This document shows positions 34,627 to 45,517 of a stretch of 64,000 bases of DNA, piece by piece. The first letter of the stretch is position 1, and every line of letters begins with the position of its first letter. Source of the DNA: Serripes groenlandicus (Eukaryota; Mollusca; Bivalvia; Cardiida; Cardiidae). The notes below the pieces were generated by a model. That model worked only from the letters and a program-made list of their open reading frames with translations. It did not search any database and was not told the origin of the DNA. The stretch covers positions 107,955,536-108,019,535 of the forward strand of contig JASEVX010000001.1 in assembly GCA_031761405.1 (NCBI GenBank), in the 5' to 3' direction. Both the position numbers and the translations under genes were made by a program.

Positions 34627-34863
34627 ATAACCCTTTCCCTCATATGACAATTCTGCAGCAGACGACTTTGAACATATTTTATCAAAAAGTAGAAAATCTC
34701 TATAATTGAATCGATAACCTTAATAATGACTAAAAGTGGAAAACATTGTGGCAAAAGGAGAAATTGCTTGTTTTGAGCAATTTCTTCTTTTGTCACTATA
34801 TGTTTTCAAAAAACTGTCTGCTGCAGAGGTGTCAGAAAGCGTCTATATGAGGGAAAGGGTTAA
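34627..34863 (-). mobile_element. TTAA-hairpin MITE, intact
   Basis: Left ATAA, right TTAA. Tip 'gctt-gtttt-gagc'. Confidence 0.9.
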
Positions 34864-34895
34864 CAAGTATGTTGGTAGAATTGTCTTTTCCTTCT

Positions 34896-35114
34896 TTGAA
34901 CCACTTTCCCATCACAGACAGTAAATCTGCAGCAGATGACTTTGAAATCAATAAGGCAAAAACATGGATATAATCTGTATAAATCAAATAATAATTATTG
35001 AATAAACTTGAAAACATTGTGGCAAAGGGAGAAATTGCTCATGGTCTTTTTACCACAATGTTTTCAAAAGTCGTCTGCTGCAGAGCTAGGTGTCAGAAAG
35101 CAGGAAAAGGTTAA
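34896..35114 (-). mobile_element. TTAA-hairpin MITE, tip deleted
   Basis: Arms 'gtggcaaagggagaaattgc' and 'tttttaccacaatgttttc'; right end 'caggaaaaggttaa'. Confidence 0.75.
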
Positions 35115-35480
35115 GAAAAACACTAAGAAAATGAAATGGTGAACAACCACCACCTTAACCACATTTCCATAGAAACCATTTCTTTTGAGAATAGACTAAA
35201 AATTCAAAATGTCAACTTCATTTTACCACTTCTTCGAAATTTTGTCTAATTTTGTTTGTCTAAAAGTCACCTTGAGCAAATTCAAAGTCAGGAAAAGAAT
35301 AAAGATCCACCTAAATAAGTATACAATAGAATTTCAATGATTCATTGGGGAAATCAACATTGTCTTGCCCTAAAAATCTATCTCCTACAGAGGGCCATAA
35401 TATAACCACCTTTTCTAAAAAAAAAATAATGTTTTTTCATTACAATCCAAAACAACTTTTTTGAACTTTTAACAATAACA
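35115..35480. other. No feature recognised
   Basis: AT-rich; no ORF or repeat match. Confidence 0.35.
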
Positions 35481-35696
35481 CACTTTACCACATGCAGACA
35501 CAGTTGATGCATCTGAAGCAGATGAACTTTGAAAACATTGTGGCAAAAAAGAAAGAACTGCTACATTATGTTTGATTCAACTTGATTCGATTATTGAATA
35601 AACTAATATATTTCTAGACATTTTCACTTTGTTTAATTGACAAGGTTTTTTCAAAAGTTGCCAGTTGCAGAATTATTGTACATTGTTGGGAAAAGG
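35481..35696 (+). mobile_element. TTAA-hairpin MITE, right hairpin arm lost
   Basis: 'acactttaccacatgcagac', 'gaaaacattgtggcaaaaaa' and 'gcagaattattgtac'. Confidence 0.6.
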
Positions 35697-35713
35697 TAAA
35701 AGAGTTGATGACA

Positions 35714-36000
35714 TTAACCCTTTCCCTCATACGACAATTCTGCAGCAGATGACTTTGAACGTATTTTGTCAAAACATAGAAAATCTCCATAATTGAATGG
35801 ATAACCTATGACTAAAAGTGGAAAACATTGTGGCAAAAGGAGAAATTGCACGTTTTGTGCAATTTCTCCTTTTGTCACTATGTTTTCAAAAAGCCGTCTG
35901 CTGCAGAGTGGAAAACATTGTGGCAAACTGTTTTTTCAGAAGTTACGTCTGCTGCAGAGGCGGCAGAAAGCATCTGTATGTGCACAATGGAAAGGGATAA
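35714..36000 (-). mobile_element. TTAA-hairpin MITE with internal tandem duplication
   Basis: A normal body runs to 'gccgtctgctgcagag' (~35908). Then the segment 'gtggaaaacattgtggcaaa' starts again and reaches a second 'acgtctgctgcagaggcg'. The duplication restarts exactly at the hairpin base. Confidence 0.8.
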
Positions 36001-36232
36001 AATGTTGTAAGTTAATACATATCCATTACCCAGTTATTTCCACAGCAACTATTCTTAATTCTAATTTCCTGCCTATCAAATTTAATATTTGATCAGTATA
36101 GATCCTGAAAACAGAATTTAATGCCCGGGACTCTGGAAATGCTAAATGAAAGAATATTGTAAATGTTTAAAAGTTTCCCATGGCAGAGGTTTCTTGAAAA
36201 GGATGTGTAAAAAGCTTTTTCCCTAATATTAT

Positions 36233-36618
36233 TTAACCTTTACCACATACAACAAATTTTGAAAATATCTAGGCAAACAACTCTATAAATGGGAGTATAA
36301 TCATCAGTATGGAGTTGAAAATTGCTTATTAATGAACCCTTTCCCTCATACGACAATTCTGCAGCAGACGACTTTGAACGCATTTTGTCAAAACATAGAA
36401 AATCTCCATAATTGAATGGATAACCTATGACGAAAAGTGAAAAACATTGTGGCAAAAGGAGAAATTGCACGTTTTGTGAAATTTCTTCTTTTGTCATTAT
36501 GTTGTCCGAAAGCATTTATATGAGGGAAAGGGTTAAACAATTTCTCTTTTTGCCACAATGTTTTCAAAAGGCATCTGCTGCAGATGCCTCAGATAGCATA
36601 CGTATGAGGGAAAGTTTA
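36233..36618 (-). mobile_element. Older TTAA-hairpin MITE, host of a nested copy
   Basis: Left half 36233-36333 ('ttaacctttaccacatacaa' ... 'ggagttgaaaattgc') and right half 36533-36618 ('acaatttctctttttgccac' ... 'gtatgagggaaagtttaa') are separated by a complete younger copy. Confidence 0.8.
36334..36536 (-). mobile_element. Younger TTAA-hairpin MITE nested in an older one
   Basis: Left flank TGAA (a one-base change from TTAA), right TTAA. Tip 'gcac-gtttt-gtga'. The 'gtctgctgcagaggcg' block near the right end is deleted. Confidence 0.8.
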
Positions 36619-36684
36619 AAAAAAAAAAAACAGAAATTATTAATTTTTTACAGGATTTGTAAAAATAATCCTTAAAACTTTTGA

Positions 36685-37100
36685 TTAACCCTTTCTCACA
36701 TACAACAAATCTACAGCACTGTCGACTTGGAAAATATCTTGGCGAAAATTAATGCATAACTAGAACTATCACTGAAGATGATAAATATTACCCCCTAAAC
36801 AGCACCTTGACCTACACCATAACTTAATAAGTAAAAGGGCCATAACTCTGTAAAATAACATGCAATTGTAACCCCTTTAGGATATGCACATCTCCTCTTG
36901 GTATAGAAGCTAATCATGTAAAATGTTATTGAATTCCACTAAGTGGTTTGTAAGAAATAGGCCGGACAAAATATGGCTTCCGACAGACAGAAAAACCGAC
37001 ACAGTGACTCCTGAATTCGGTTGAAAGTGGTGTGGCAAAATATAAACAATGTTTTCAAATGAAGTATGCTGCAGATGCGTCTGCAAGTTGGAAAGGGTCA
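36685..37100 (-). mobile_element. TTAA-hairpin MITE split by a tandem-core repeat
   Basis: Left part 'ttaaccctttctcacataca' to 'gacttggaaaatatcttgg'; right part 'caatgttttcaaatgaag' to 'gcaagttggaaagggtca'. Confidence 0.65.
36786..37012. repeat. Single diverged core of the 31740-32583 element type
   Basis: 'gggccataactctgtaaaa', 'gatatgcacatctcctcttg', 'agtggtttgtaagaaatag' and 'gacagacag' line up in order with the core units at 31850-32330. Confidence 0.65.
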
Positions 37101-37328
37101 AAATGAGGGAAATGATTATAATAGGAGTTATGAGAAATATGAACCTTCATCAGCTTTGTTTGTTTGTTACCTTTCTATAAATCAATCTCTCATTGTTTCC
37201 ATTTCTATAAACAAAATATGCCACTCAACAACTCATATATCTCTTTTTATAAATAAAATGTCACACATTGCCACTTCATGAGGGGTTCATTTTTCACACA
37301 GCCAGTAAACTGAAATAAATAATGCATC

Positions 37329-37428
37329 TTAACCCTTTCCCTCATATGGGCGCTTCCTGACGCCTCTGAAGCATACAGCTTTTTAAAAACATAGTGACAA
37401 AAGAAGAAATTGCTCAAAACGAGCATAT
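37329..37428 (+). mobile_element. TTAA-hairpin MITE left half
   Basis: TTAACCCTTTCCCTCATA to 'gctcaaaacgagca'; cut at the hairpin tip. Confidence 0.7.
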
Positions 37429-37615
37429 GCAAGACTTAAACAATAGTTAGTATTGGTTTCCCTCCTTGGTGCTCTCAGGGTTGCAGGAAATAGCATAACA
37501 AATTATACATCACGGGGTTAGAACTGAAATACTGTACAAAGCCACATGAAACACCATCCATCCAAACAAATCAAAAAGGACAAATGTTTTTTTTGAATTT
37601 TCAGGCTTTAAAAGA

Positions 37616-37819
37616 AGGCAACTCTTGAAAACATTGTAGATAAAGGAGAAATTGACCCCGAGACAACCAATTTCTCCTTTTTCCACAATGTTTTAATACA
37701 CTTTGTAAAAAAAATCTGATTCCAATTGAAATTTTCCAAATCATGTAACGTAACACATTCTTTCCGAGATGTTTTCACAGCTGATGACTGTAAAATTATC
37801 AGAGTAGATAAACAGTTAA
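37616..37819 (+). mobile_element. TTAA-hairpin MITE, left end missing
   Basis: Hairpin 'gtagataaaggagaaattg' with 'ccaatttctcctttttccac'; right end diverged up to the shared TTAA. Confidence 0.6.
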
Positions 37820-38019
37820 CCATTCCCTCATATAGACGCTTTCTGAAGCTTCTGCAGCAGACAGCTTTTTAAAAACATAGTGAGCAATTTCTCCTTTTGC
37901 CACAATGTTTTCCACTTTTAGTCATAGGTTATCCATTCAATTAAAGAGATTTTCTATTTTTTGACAAAATATGTTCAAAGTCGTCTGCTGCAGAACTGTT
38001 GTATGAGGGAAAGGGTTAA
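37816..38019 (+). mobile_element. TTAA-hairpin MITE, left hairpin arm deleted
   Basis: Near-consensus ends. 'aaaacatagtg' jumps directly to 'agcaatttctcctttt', so only the right arm remains. Confidence 0.85.
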
Positions 38020-38321
38020 AGATGATTAATTGACTCACAGAGCATGCATATTTCTAATGAAAAGAGAAAATCAAGTGCCTATGAAGTAAAACTTTAATAA
38101 AAAAACATGCTCTTCCATAATCTAGCTCCATGTTTTTTTCTTAGACAGAAAATTGTTTGCTTTTCCATTAAACTCACAAAAGTAAATGTAAACTTATTTT
38201 CCAATCAATTAAGCAAACATTACAGGGGTCGAGGAGGTTTTTTATATGAGAGGTCAGACTTACATTTTAATAATAATCACTTAATTGGAACCTTATGAAT
38301 GAACATCTGCAGTGCTCACGC

Positions 38322-38551
38322 TTAACCCTTTCCCTCAAACGATAATTCTGCAGCAGACGACTTTGAACGTATTTTGTCAAAACATAGAAAATCTGCATAA
38401 TTGAATGGATAACCTATGACAAAAAGTGGAAAACATTGTGGCAAAAGGAGAAATTGCACGTTTTGTGCAATTTCTTCTTTTGTCGCTATGTTTTCAAAAA
38501 GCCGTCTGCTGCAGAGGCGTCAGAGAACGTCTATATGAGGGAAAGGGTTAA
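38322..38551 (-). mobile_element. TTAA-hairpin MITE, intact, CAC/GTG tip
   Basis: 230 bp, TTAA both ends. Arms differ at positions that read as G.U in minus-orientation RNA. Confidence 0.9.
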
Positions 38552-38557
38552 GTTCCT

Positions 38558-38795
38558 GAATCCTTTCTCACATGCACATGCATTTTCAGGCATCAGTAAG
38601 CTACAGGAGACATTTTTTGAAAGCACTGTAGCCAAAGGAGAAGTTTCTCATAATAAGCCTTTTCTCCTTTTACTACAACATTTTCAACTCTCTTCCTGAA
38701 ATTATTTTTCCTTTTTATTATAAATATATCCCAAAATTTGTCTAAGTGTTTCAATGTGTCTGCTGTAGATTCTTTTGTATGTGGGAAAGGGATAA
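38558..38795 (+). mobile_element. TTAA-hairpin MITE, diverged
   Basis: 'aatcctttctcacatgcac' to 'gtatgtgggaaagggataa'. Arms 'ccaaaggagaagtttctcat' and 'gccttttctccttttactac'. Confidence 0.7.
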
Positions 38796-38977
38796 GTGGT
38801 AAAGGAAATTTCATTCATTGACATAAAATAGGAAAGCTTCATGTCAAGGTTTAAAATATCATTTTAATTCAAGTTTAAAAGTCAAAAACATAATGAATCA
38901 AGGTTCTTGGGCTTAAAATGTATTTTTCATTATCCAGAACTTTTCCCCTTTTTCCAGTGATTTGTCAGAGCTAATAG

Positions 38978-39194
38978 AACCCATTACTTCATACTGATGA
39001 CATTTGATGCCTGTTGTTGCAGACGACTTTTGAAAACATTGCAATAAAATGTGAAATTGCTCAAACCAAGCAATTTCACCTTTTATTACGATATTTTCAA
39101 CTCTTTATCAATATAAATCTTTCCAGTTTTCTAGATTGGTGAAATTGTTCGTCTGATGATTGACCTATAAAAAGTCAGGTGAAGTAATGGGTTA
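38978..39194 (+). mobile_element. Second MITE subfamily (CCCATTACTTCA ends), copy 1
   Basis: Ends 'aacccattacttca' and 'tgaagtaatgggtt' are inverted. It shares the 'gcagacgacttttgaaaaca' (split) and hairpin region with the main family but has different termini and the tail 'gaaattgttcgtctgatgat'. Confidence 0.75.
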
Positions 39195-39337
39195 TTATCA
39201 AGTAAAACTCTTTCATACTTTTTTAATGCAAGGGATGGTAGTACATTTTAGCGAGTTTGAAAGATGAATTTATTTTTTTAAAACTTGTGAAAACAGTTCC
39301 CAATTAAATAATAGAACTCTTTATGCACTGATTTTGT

Positions 39338-39567
39338 TTAACCCTTTCCCTCATATGACAATTCTGCAGCAGACGACTTTAAACAATTTTTGTCAACAAA
39401 TAGAAAATCTCTATAAGTGAATGGATAACCTATGACTAAAAGTGGAAAACATTGTGGCAAAAGGAGAAATTGCACGTTTTGTGCAATTTCTTCTTTTGCC
39501 ACTATGTTTTTAAAAAGCCGTCTACTACAGAGGCTTCAGAAAGTGTCTATATGAGGGAAAGGGTTTG
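39338..39567 (-). mobile_element. TTAA-hairpin MITE, intact, CAC/GTG tip
   Basis: Left TTAA; right flank decayed ('gggtttgt'). Confidence 0.88.
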
Positions 39568-39924
39568 TTACAATCCTTATATGATACTCCAATCTTGAAA
39601 AAGGTTAAAGCGTAAAGAATGGGATAAAGACTTCTACGACTATGAGTTTATATGTTCTCCCATAATCGTCTTAAATAATCTTGCCTTGAGAATGGGTCGC
39701 CTTTTCTTCCACTTTTTCTATAGGGGAGGGGAAACAGTTTCGAACACTTAATTTTGAACGATCGAAACTCATGAACTGGAAATAAATTATCTTCAATCTA
39801 TATTTAACATGCCACACACCCCGAACAAAACAATCGGTGAAACATGGCTGCTCGACTCTTGCCCTCTTACACAAATAATATAAGACCTTCATTCCCACAG
39901 AAAATATGAAAATATTAGCTAAAT

Positions 39925-40140
39925 ATAACCCATTCAAGCATAAAACAAATCTGCAGTAGACGACTTTGAAAACCTGTAAGTAAAAATATAGAAGATCTAA
40001 TGAAAGTATAATTTTTAAATAGAGCTGCAAACCGTATGCCAAAAGTGTAGAAGTTATTCACTATGAAAAATCACTTCTTTTGCCACCCTGTTTTTTCAAT
40101 AACGTCTGCAGCAGGGGCGTCAAAATAGGAAATAGTATAA
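39925..40140 (-). mobile_element. TTAA-hairpin MITE, diverged
   Basis: 'ataacccattcaagcataaa' to 'aggaaatagtataa'. Arms 'tgccaaaagtgtagaagtta' and 'tcacttcttttgccaccc' show paired drift. Confidence 0.6.
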
Positions 40141-40311
40141 CTGAACCGAAAAAAAAAAGCAGCTTTTCTTCTCAGATAGGCATTATTCCTAATTCTATAT
40201 GCAATAATAAATCATCAGCCTTTTGTATACTGAATGAGTGCCTTTCATGACTTAATATTTCTGACAATATTTTACTTTTTATGTTTGTTGTCTTATTTGA
40301 TCAGCAAACAT

Positions 40312-40434
40312 CTAGAAAATATGGAAATATGGTAGCTGCAAGTAAAAGTTATGATTATTGAATACCGCTTTGGTCAGAATCATTTCTTGGAAGTCTGATG
40401 TGCTGCAAAATGCATCTGCAAGTAGCAGAGTTAA
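40312..40434 (-). mobile_element. TTAA-hairpin MITE remnant
   Basis: 'gaaaatatggaaatatgg' and 'gctgcaaaatgcatctgcaa' before the shared TTAA. Confidence 0.45.
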
Positions 40435-40663
40435 CCCTATCCCACAAACAGACACTTTCTGACGCCTCTGCAGCAGACAACTTTTGAAAACATTGTGGCA
40501 AAAGGAGAAATTGCTCAAAACGAGCAATTTCTCCTTTTGCCACAATGTTTTCAACTCTTTTCAATTAGCATTCTTTCCTATGTATATATTTTCCACATCT
40601 TTATCCAAATGTTTTCAAAGTTGTCTGCTGCAGATTTGTTGTATGTGTGCGGGAAAGAGTTAA
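40431..40663 (+). mobile_element. TTAA-hairpin MITE, reference copy with perfect 33-bp hairpin
   Basis: 233 bp including both TTAA. Order: terminus TTAACCCTATCCCACA, the 'gacgcctctgcagcagac' block, a perfect hairpin (40484-40516 paired with 40522-40554, loop aaaac), an AT-rich spacer, 'gtctgctgcaga' (inverted partner of the left block), and terminus GGGAAAGAGTTAA. TTAA target and CCC/GGG ends fit the piggyBac superfamily. No coding capacity. The family name used here is mine. Confidence 0.92.
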
Positions 40664-40889
40664 CCCTTTCCCTCATACGGCAATTCTGCAGCAGACGACT
40701 TTCAACGTATTTTGTCAAAACATAGAAAATCTCCATAATTGAATGGATGACCTATGACAACAAGTGGAAAACATTGTGGCAAAAGGAGAAATTGCACGTT
40801 CTGTGCAATTTCTTCTTTTGTCACTATGTTTTCAAAATGCCGTCTGCTGCAGAGGCGTCGGAAAGCGTCTATATGAGGGAAAGAGTTAA
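40660..40889 (-). mobile_element. TTAA-hairpin MITE, intact, CAC/GTG tip
   Basis: Shares TTAA with the reference copy, in the opposite orientation. Tip 'gcac-gttct-gtgc'. Confidence 0.9.
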
Positions 40890-41016
40890 CCGAAGTTTTC
40901 TATTAGGCAAGACTGTCTGGGTGTAAGGGGTAGACCCACAAGAGTTCCATTGTCAATCAGTCCTTCTATATCTAACCTTATTGCCATATTTGTACAGATC
41001 ATATCACCCACCATGT

Positions 41017-41250
41017 TCAACCCTTTCCCACATACAACAAATCTGCAGCAGAAGACTTTGAAAACATACCCCCAAAAAATTGAAAACTCCCTTCAAATAA
41101 AAGTACAATAATTGAATAGAGTTGAAAACATGGAGACAAAAGAGAAATTGCTTGTTTTGAGCAATTTCTTCTTTTGTCGCCATGTTTTCAAAAAGCTGAC
41201 TGCTGCAGTCTCAGGCGTCAGAAAGTGTCTATATGAGGGAAAGGGTTTAA
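41017..41250 (-). mobile_element. TTAA-hairpin MITE, intact
   Basis: Left TCAA, right TTAA. Tip 'gctt-gtttt-gagc'. Confidence 0.88.
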
Positions 41251-41375
41251 CTCTTTCCCACATAAAACAAATCAGCACAAGATGATTTTGAAATTTTGAA
41301 AACATAATAATTAGCAAAAACCTGTAAAATCTCTATTTATGAAATTAACAATCATTGAATAGAGTTGAAAATAGG
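41247..41375 (-). mobile_element. TTAA-hairpin MITE left half
   Basis: TTAACTCTTTCCCACATA to 'gaatagagttgaaaatagg', then a copy of the flank that also precedes the 41017 element. Confidence 0.7.
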
Positions 41376-41534
41376 GATATATCTAAATTTATTGCCATAT
41401 TTGTAGACATCATATCACACACCACGTTAACCCTCCATGCCATAATTAGCCATTAGGGGTCTCCTTTATCAATTAAAAACATTGACCTTTGTAATAGAAG
41501 TAATGCCACAAACCCCGAATAGTCGTGTCCTTCA

Positions 41535-41800
41535 TAACTTGTTTTGTTTGTTTTGTTAGGGGTTTTATGCTGTTTTCAACATTATTTCAATTATATCACG
41601 GCAACAGTTCACTTATTCATGCTCCCTGGGTAAACAAACCTGTGAGTACTAGGAAATGAGCCTTGCCAAGTTGAAGAACACTCTGCCATGACCACAGCAC
41701 AGAGACTGGGGATCGAACCTTGGTCGCCCGGTTTCAAATCCCTGACGCTAAACCACTCTGCCATGGCCGATTCCTCATCAACTTGTCCTCTAGAGCAACA
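41535..41800 (-). mobile_element. tRNA-derived SINE, near full length
   Basis: Minus strand: 'ggcagagtggtttagcgtca' (A box), 'aaggttcgatccccagtc' (B box), 'agtactcacaggtttgttta', 'cagggagcatgaataag', then the conserved tail 'gttgccgtgatataattgaa' and 'atgttgaaaacagcataaaa' with a (caaaa)n end. It links the tRNA-like head seen at 17.9 kb with the tail domain seen at 9.1 kb. Confidence 0.85.
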
Positions 41801-41972
41801 CAATAACTAACTAATGTAAAACATTAAACTGCTGGAGACTTTCTGCAGATGCAGCATCAGTCATCACAGAAGATAATTTGGGAGTTCAAACTTTTGTAAA
41901 ACTGCATGCTCTAATAGTTAGCATTACTATGTTGTATACCTGTGGGAAAGGGTTGTGCTGATTTAAGGGTTC

Positions 41973-42204
41973 TTAACCCTTTCCCTCATACAACAATTCT
42001 GCAGCAGACGACTTTAAATGTATAATTTTGTTAAAACATAGAAAATCTCCATAATTGGATGGCATAACCGTATAATGACTTAAAAAAGTGGAAAACATTG
42101 TGGCAAAAGGAGAAATTGCACGTTTAGTGCAATTTCTTCTTTTGTCACTATCTTTTCAAAAAGCCGTCTGCTGCAGAAAGCGTCTATATGAGGGAAAGGG
42201 TTAA
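41973..42204 (-). mobile_element. TTAA-hairpin MITE, intact
   Basis: TTAA both ends. Tip 'gcac-gttta-gtgc'. 'ggcgtcag' deleted near the right end. Confidence 0.88.
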
Positions 42205-42658
42205 TGGTGTGATAAATGACTGATAAACTTGATTCAAAAAGTTGACAGCTTTAAACATATCAATAAAGCCAATGTTTACCTAATAGTATGCTCTGTGGGT
42301 ATTTAAAACGGGTTTTGCTATAGAAATTGATTTTGACCAGCTTGTAAGTATATATTATTTATTACCCTCAAACAAAGAGATTAGGCAACCTTATAATGCC
42401 AAAGTGTGAATGTTTACTGTAGAAATAAAACCCTTTTTGCCTCCGATATTTAGAACGCAATTTATTCCCACCATACTAATTTATCTATGTGTCAGCCCAA
42501 TTTACTTTGTAATGCAATTCTATGCCCTTTCGATCTGAAAAAAGACTCTTTACAAGGAATGTATGTGCATGTGCTGAGTGCCAATTGGTGAATAAGTGAT
42601 GGTAAGGTAGACGGACAGACAGACAACTGAAAAGACTTCCCCCCTTGTGTCACCCTGC
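42205..42658. other. No feature recognised; (gaca)n patch at the right
   Basis: 'agacggacagacagacaac' near 42608-42627 resembles the microsatellite of the short-TIR elements, but no core is present. Confidence 0.35.
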
Positions 42659-42818
42659 TTAACCCTCATATTGATGCCACTGAAGCAGACAGCTTTTTGA
42701 AAACAGTGACAAAAGAAGAAATTTCTCCTTTTGCCACAATGTTTTATACCTTTAGTCATAGGTTATAAATCATATCCATTCAAAGTCATCTGCTGCAGAA
42801 TTGACGTATGCGGGAAAG
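42659..42818 (+). mobile_element. TTAA-hairpin MITE, internally deleted
   Basis: TTAACCCTCATATTGATG start. Arms meet as 'agaagaaatttctccttttg', a compact palindrome without the usual tip. Confidence 0.75.
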
Positions 42819-42920
42819 CGAGACAACACGAAAGAAAACCCATCTGAAGCAGAATACGGAAATTCTAGACATGGCTACTGAAGGTATCTTTGGTATGAAC
42901 ACTTACTCACATGCTAACAT

Positions 42921-43088
42921 TTAACCCTTTCCCCACATGTAGACGCTTTCTGAAGCCTCTGCAGCACAATGATGTTAATCCTATTCAATAAACAGACTAT
43001 CTATCATTTATTGAGATTTTCTATATATTTAAGACTGGATTATTTCAAAGTCGTCTGCTGCAGATTTGTTGTATGTGGGAATGGGTTA
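42921..43088 (+). mobile_element. TTAA-hairpin MITE, hairpin deleted
   Basis: Ends intact; 'ctctgcagcacaatgatgtt' shows the whole hairpin is missing. Confidence 0.75.
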
Positions 43089-43277
43089 AACACATATTAG
43101 CAGCAGACGACATTTGAAATCATTGGTGAAAAAAAAGAAACGCTCATAATGAGCACTTTCTCCCTTACATAGTCAAAATGTTTTCAACAATCAATCAATA
43201 ATTATATTTTCCATAATGTTGCCTAGATGTTTTCAAAGCCGTCTGCTGATGATTTGTTGTAGGAAAGAGGGGGGATA
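43085..43277 (+). mobile_element. TTAA-hairpin MITE, decayed left end
   Basis: 'agcagcagacgacatttgaa', tip 'gctcat-a-atgagc', right end with 'aaagaggggggataa'. Confidence 0.65.
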
Positions 43278-43280
43278 AAT

Positions 43281-43405
43281 AAGGAAAAAACATTGAAGAT
43301 AAAGAGAAATTTGCTCATGTTGAGCAATTTCTACTTTTCTCTCAATTTTTTAACTATGTTTATATTACAGATCTAGGTTAAAAGTTGATGCGGGAAAGAG
43401 AAAGC
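43281..43405 (+). mobile_element. TTAA-hairpin MITE remnant
   Basis: Hairpin 'agagaaatttgctcat-g-ttgagcaatttctact' (two arms) stands out; ends are lost. Confidence 0.5.
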
Positions 43406-43746
43406 TTCATCAGTACATGTCTAATTTAGCTTGCTTGAGTGCGAGTCGAGTTGGTAAACATTTATCAGGGATTTATTTAGATTTCAGATTAGCTTTAACT
43501 GAACAGGAATTTGATCTTTTTCAAATGAGTGCATAAATTATTGACATAATATGACATTATGGGTTCGATGAAGAGATAAAGACAGACCTATATGGGAAAT
43601 TCTAAAAGGCGCGAGTAATATTAAAACACAATCAGGGCAGAGTGATTTCAGTGTTACTAGTATTAGGGTTTTGTTTGATAGATTGACAAGTCACAGAGAT
43701 TACTTCAGAATGTTTTTACAGGTGCATAGAGACATGACCACATTTG

Positions 43747-44113
43747 TTAACCCTCCCTTTCCCACTTGCAGACGCATTCTGAAACACCTGCAGCAGAAAG
43801 TTTTTAAAAGCATTGTGGAAAATAGAGAAATTGCTTGTAATGAGTGGAGATCTACACTGTCCAAATGTCAACACATTCCGGCGACTTTACCAAATACAGA
43901 CACTCTCTGGCGACTCTACAGAATACAACTTTTGAACATTATTTGTGACAAATATGGAACATTCCTCATAATAATATAATTTCTCCTTTTGCCACAATGT
44001 TTTCAACTTTATTAAATAATTGTTCTTTCATTTATAAAGATTTACCATACTTTCGAATAAATTCTTTCAAAATCATCTGCTGCAGATTTTGTTGTATGTG
44101 TAAAAAGGGTTAA
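43747..44113 (+). mobile_element. TTAA-hairpin MITE enlarged by an internal insertion
   Basis: Good ends (TTAACCCTCCCTTTCCC and 'gtgtaaaaagggttaa'). About 130 bp replace the hairpin tip between 'gagaaattgcttgtaatgag' and 'aatttctccttttgcc', including two 'ggcgact' words. Confidence 0.7.
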
Positions 44114-44392
44114 AATACTGCTCAAATTCAGAATCCTGACAGACTCTTTACAAGCAATTGAGACGAGGAAAGAAATTGAATACAAACAGACAAGTTTGTC
44201 GGAAACAGATCTTGACGGCAATAAGTATATTGTTGCATGTTTTCTAAAGTTTACATTGCCAGGTCACTGGAGCCATGGAAACACATTTACTTCTAATACA
44301 AATCAAAGTAAATCTTTTAATGAAATGGGCCAGCCATTAAACAGTTCTAGTTTTTTGTGGACTTTTTTTTTCTGAAGAAGAAGAACTGTAAA

Positions 44393-44615
44393 TTAGCCCT
44401 TTCCCACATACAAAAAATCTGAAGCAGACGACTTTGAAAACATCTAAAATGTGACAAATCTCCATTAATGAGAGTTTATTTATTAAATGGAGTTGAAAAC
44501 ATTGTGCCAAATGATGAAATATATTTGCTCATGTTGAACAATTCCGTCTTTTGCCACAATTCAAAAGTTCAAAAATTTAAAAATATTGCTGCAGGTTGTT
44601 TTGTAAATGTGGCAT
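44393..44615 (-). mobile_element. TTAA-hairpin MITE, decayed right end
   Basis: TTAGCCCTTTCCCACATA start. Hairpin arms recognisable ('gaacaattccgtcttttgcc'). Confidence 0.65.
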
Positions 44616-44721
44616 CATCACAGGTTTTAAAACTTCAAGACGGGATTCCGATTAAATACAGGTGGACTGAACATTTCTTTACAATCATATGAATAGAATT
44701 ATATGAAGATTGTTTTGATGA

Positions 44722-44942
44722 TTAACCATTTACCTCATATAGACGCTTTCTGATGAGCGGCATTTTGAAAACATAGTGACAAAAGAAGAAATTGCACAAA
44801 ACGTGCAATTTCTCCTTTTGCCACAATGTTTTCCACTTTTTGTCACAGGTTATCCATTCAATTATGGAGATTTTCTACTTTTTGACAAAATGTGTTCAAA
44901 GTCGTCTGCCGCAGATTATTGTCATATGAGGGAAAGGGTTAA
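44722..44942 (+). mobile_element. TTAA-hairpin MITE, intact, CAC/GTG tip
   Basis: TTAA both ends. Short deletion in the left 'gcctctgcagcagac' block. Confidence 0.9.
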
Positions 44943-45140
44943 TTTAAAACAAAAGCAAAAATCAAACTACATGATTGTATAACTTTTAACATCAATGTAA
45001 AACAGAATGTTTTGAGATTATCTTGGTGTAAATAAGCAGGGTAAACATTGTGTTTATCAGTTTTGGTATACAAAATATTCGTATTTCTTCTTCAACACTT
45101 TCATAGCAGAAAAAATGTTATATTATTATCAGCTTGACAG

Positions 45141-45370
45141 CTAGGTCCCTTCCCACATACAACACAACCGTGGCAGAAAACAACAAATCTGCAGCCGATG
45201 ACTTTGAAAATGTCTACTCAAACATATGGAAAATCTCTTATCTTGTAGGTATTAAATAAATGAAAAATAGAAAGTGCTTGTTTTAAGCAATTTTTCATTT
45301 TGTTACAATGTTTCCAAAAATCGTCTGCTGCAGCTGCGTCAAAATGCATCTACAGGTGGGAAAGGGTTAA
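45141..45370 (-). mobile_element. TTAA-hairpin MITE with small left duplication
   Basis: 'acaacacaaccgtggcagaa' then 'aacaacaaatctgcagccga' look like two versions of the same left block. Right end intact. Confidence 0.75.
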
Positions 45371-45517
45371 TAAACTTGCTATATATACATATGTGACACA
45401 TAAATATTAACTTAAATGTCAGAAATGTGCTGTCTCTTGCCAAATAACGGGTCTTGTTGTAGATGAAGTATGTCGAGTCATTCCTACATCATTGTACTAC
45501 ACCAGGCTATTTCACTG

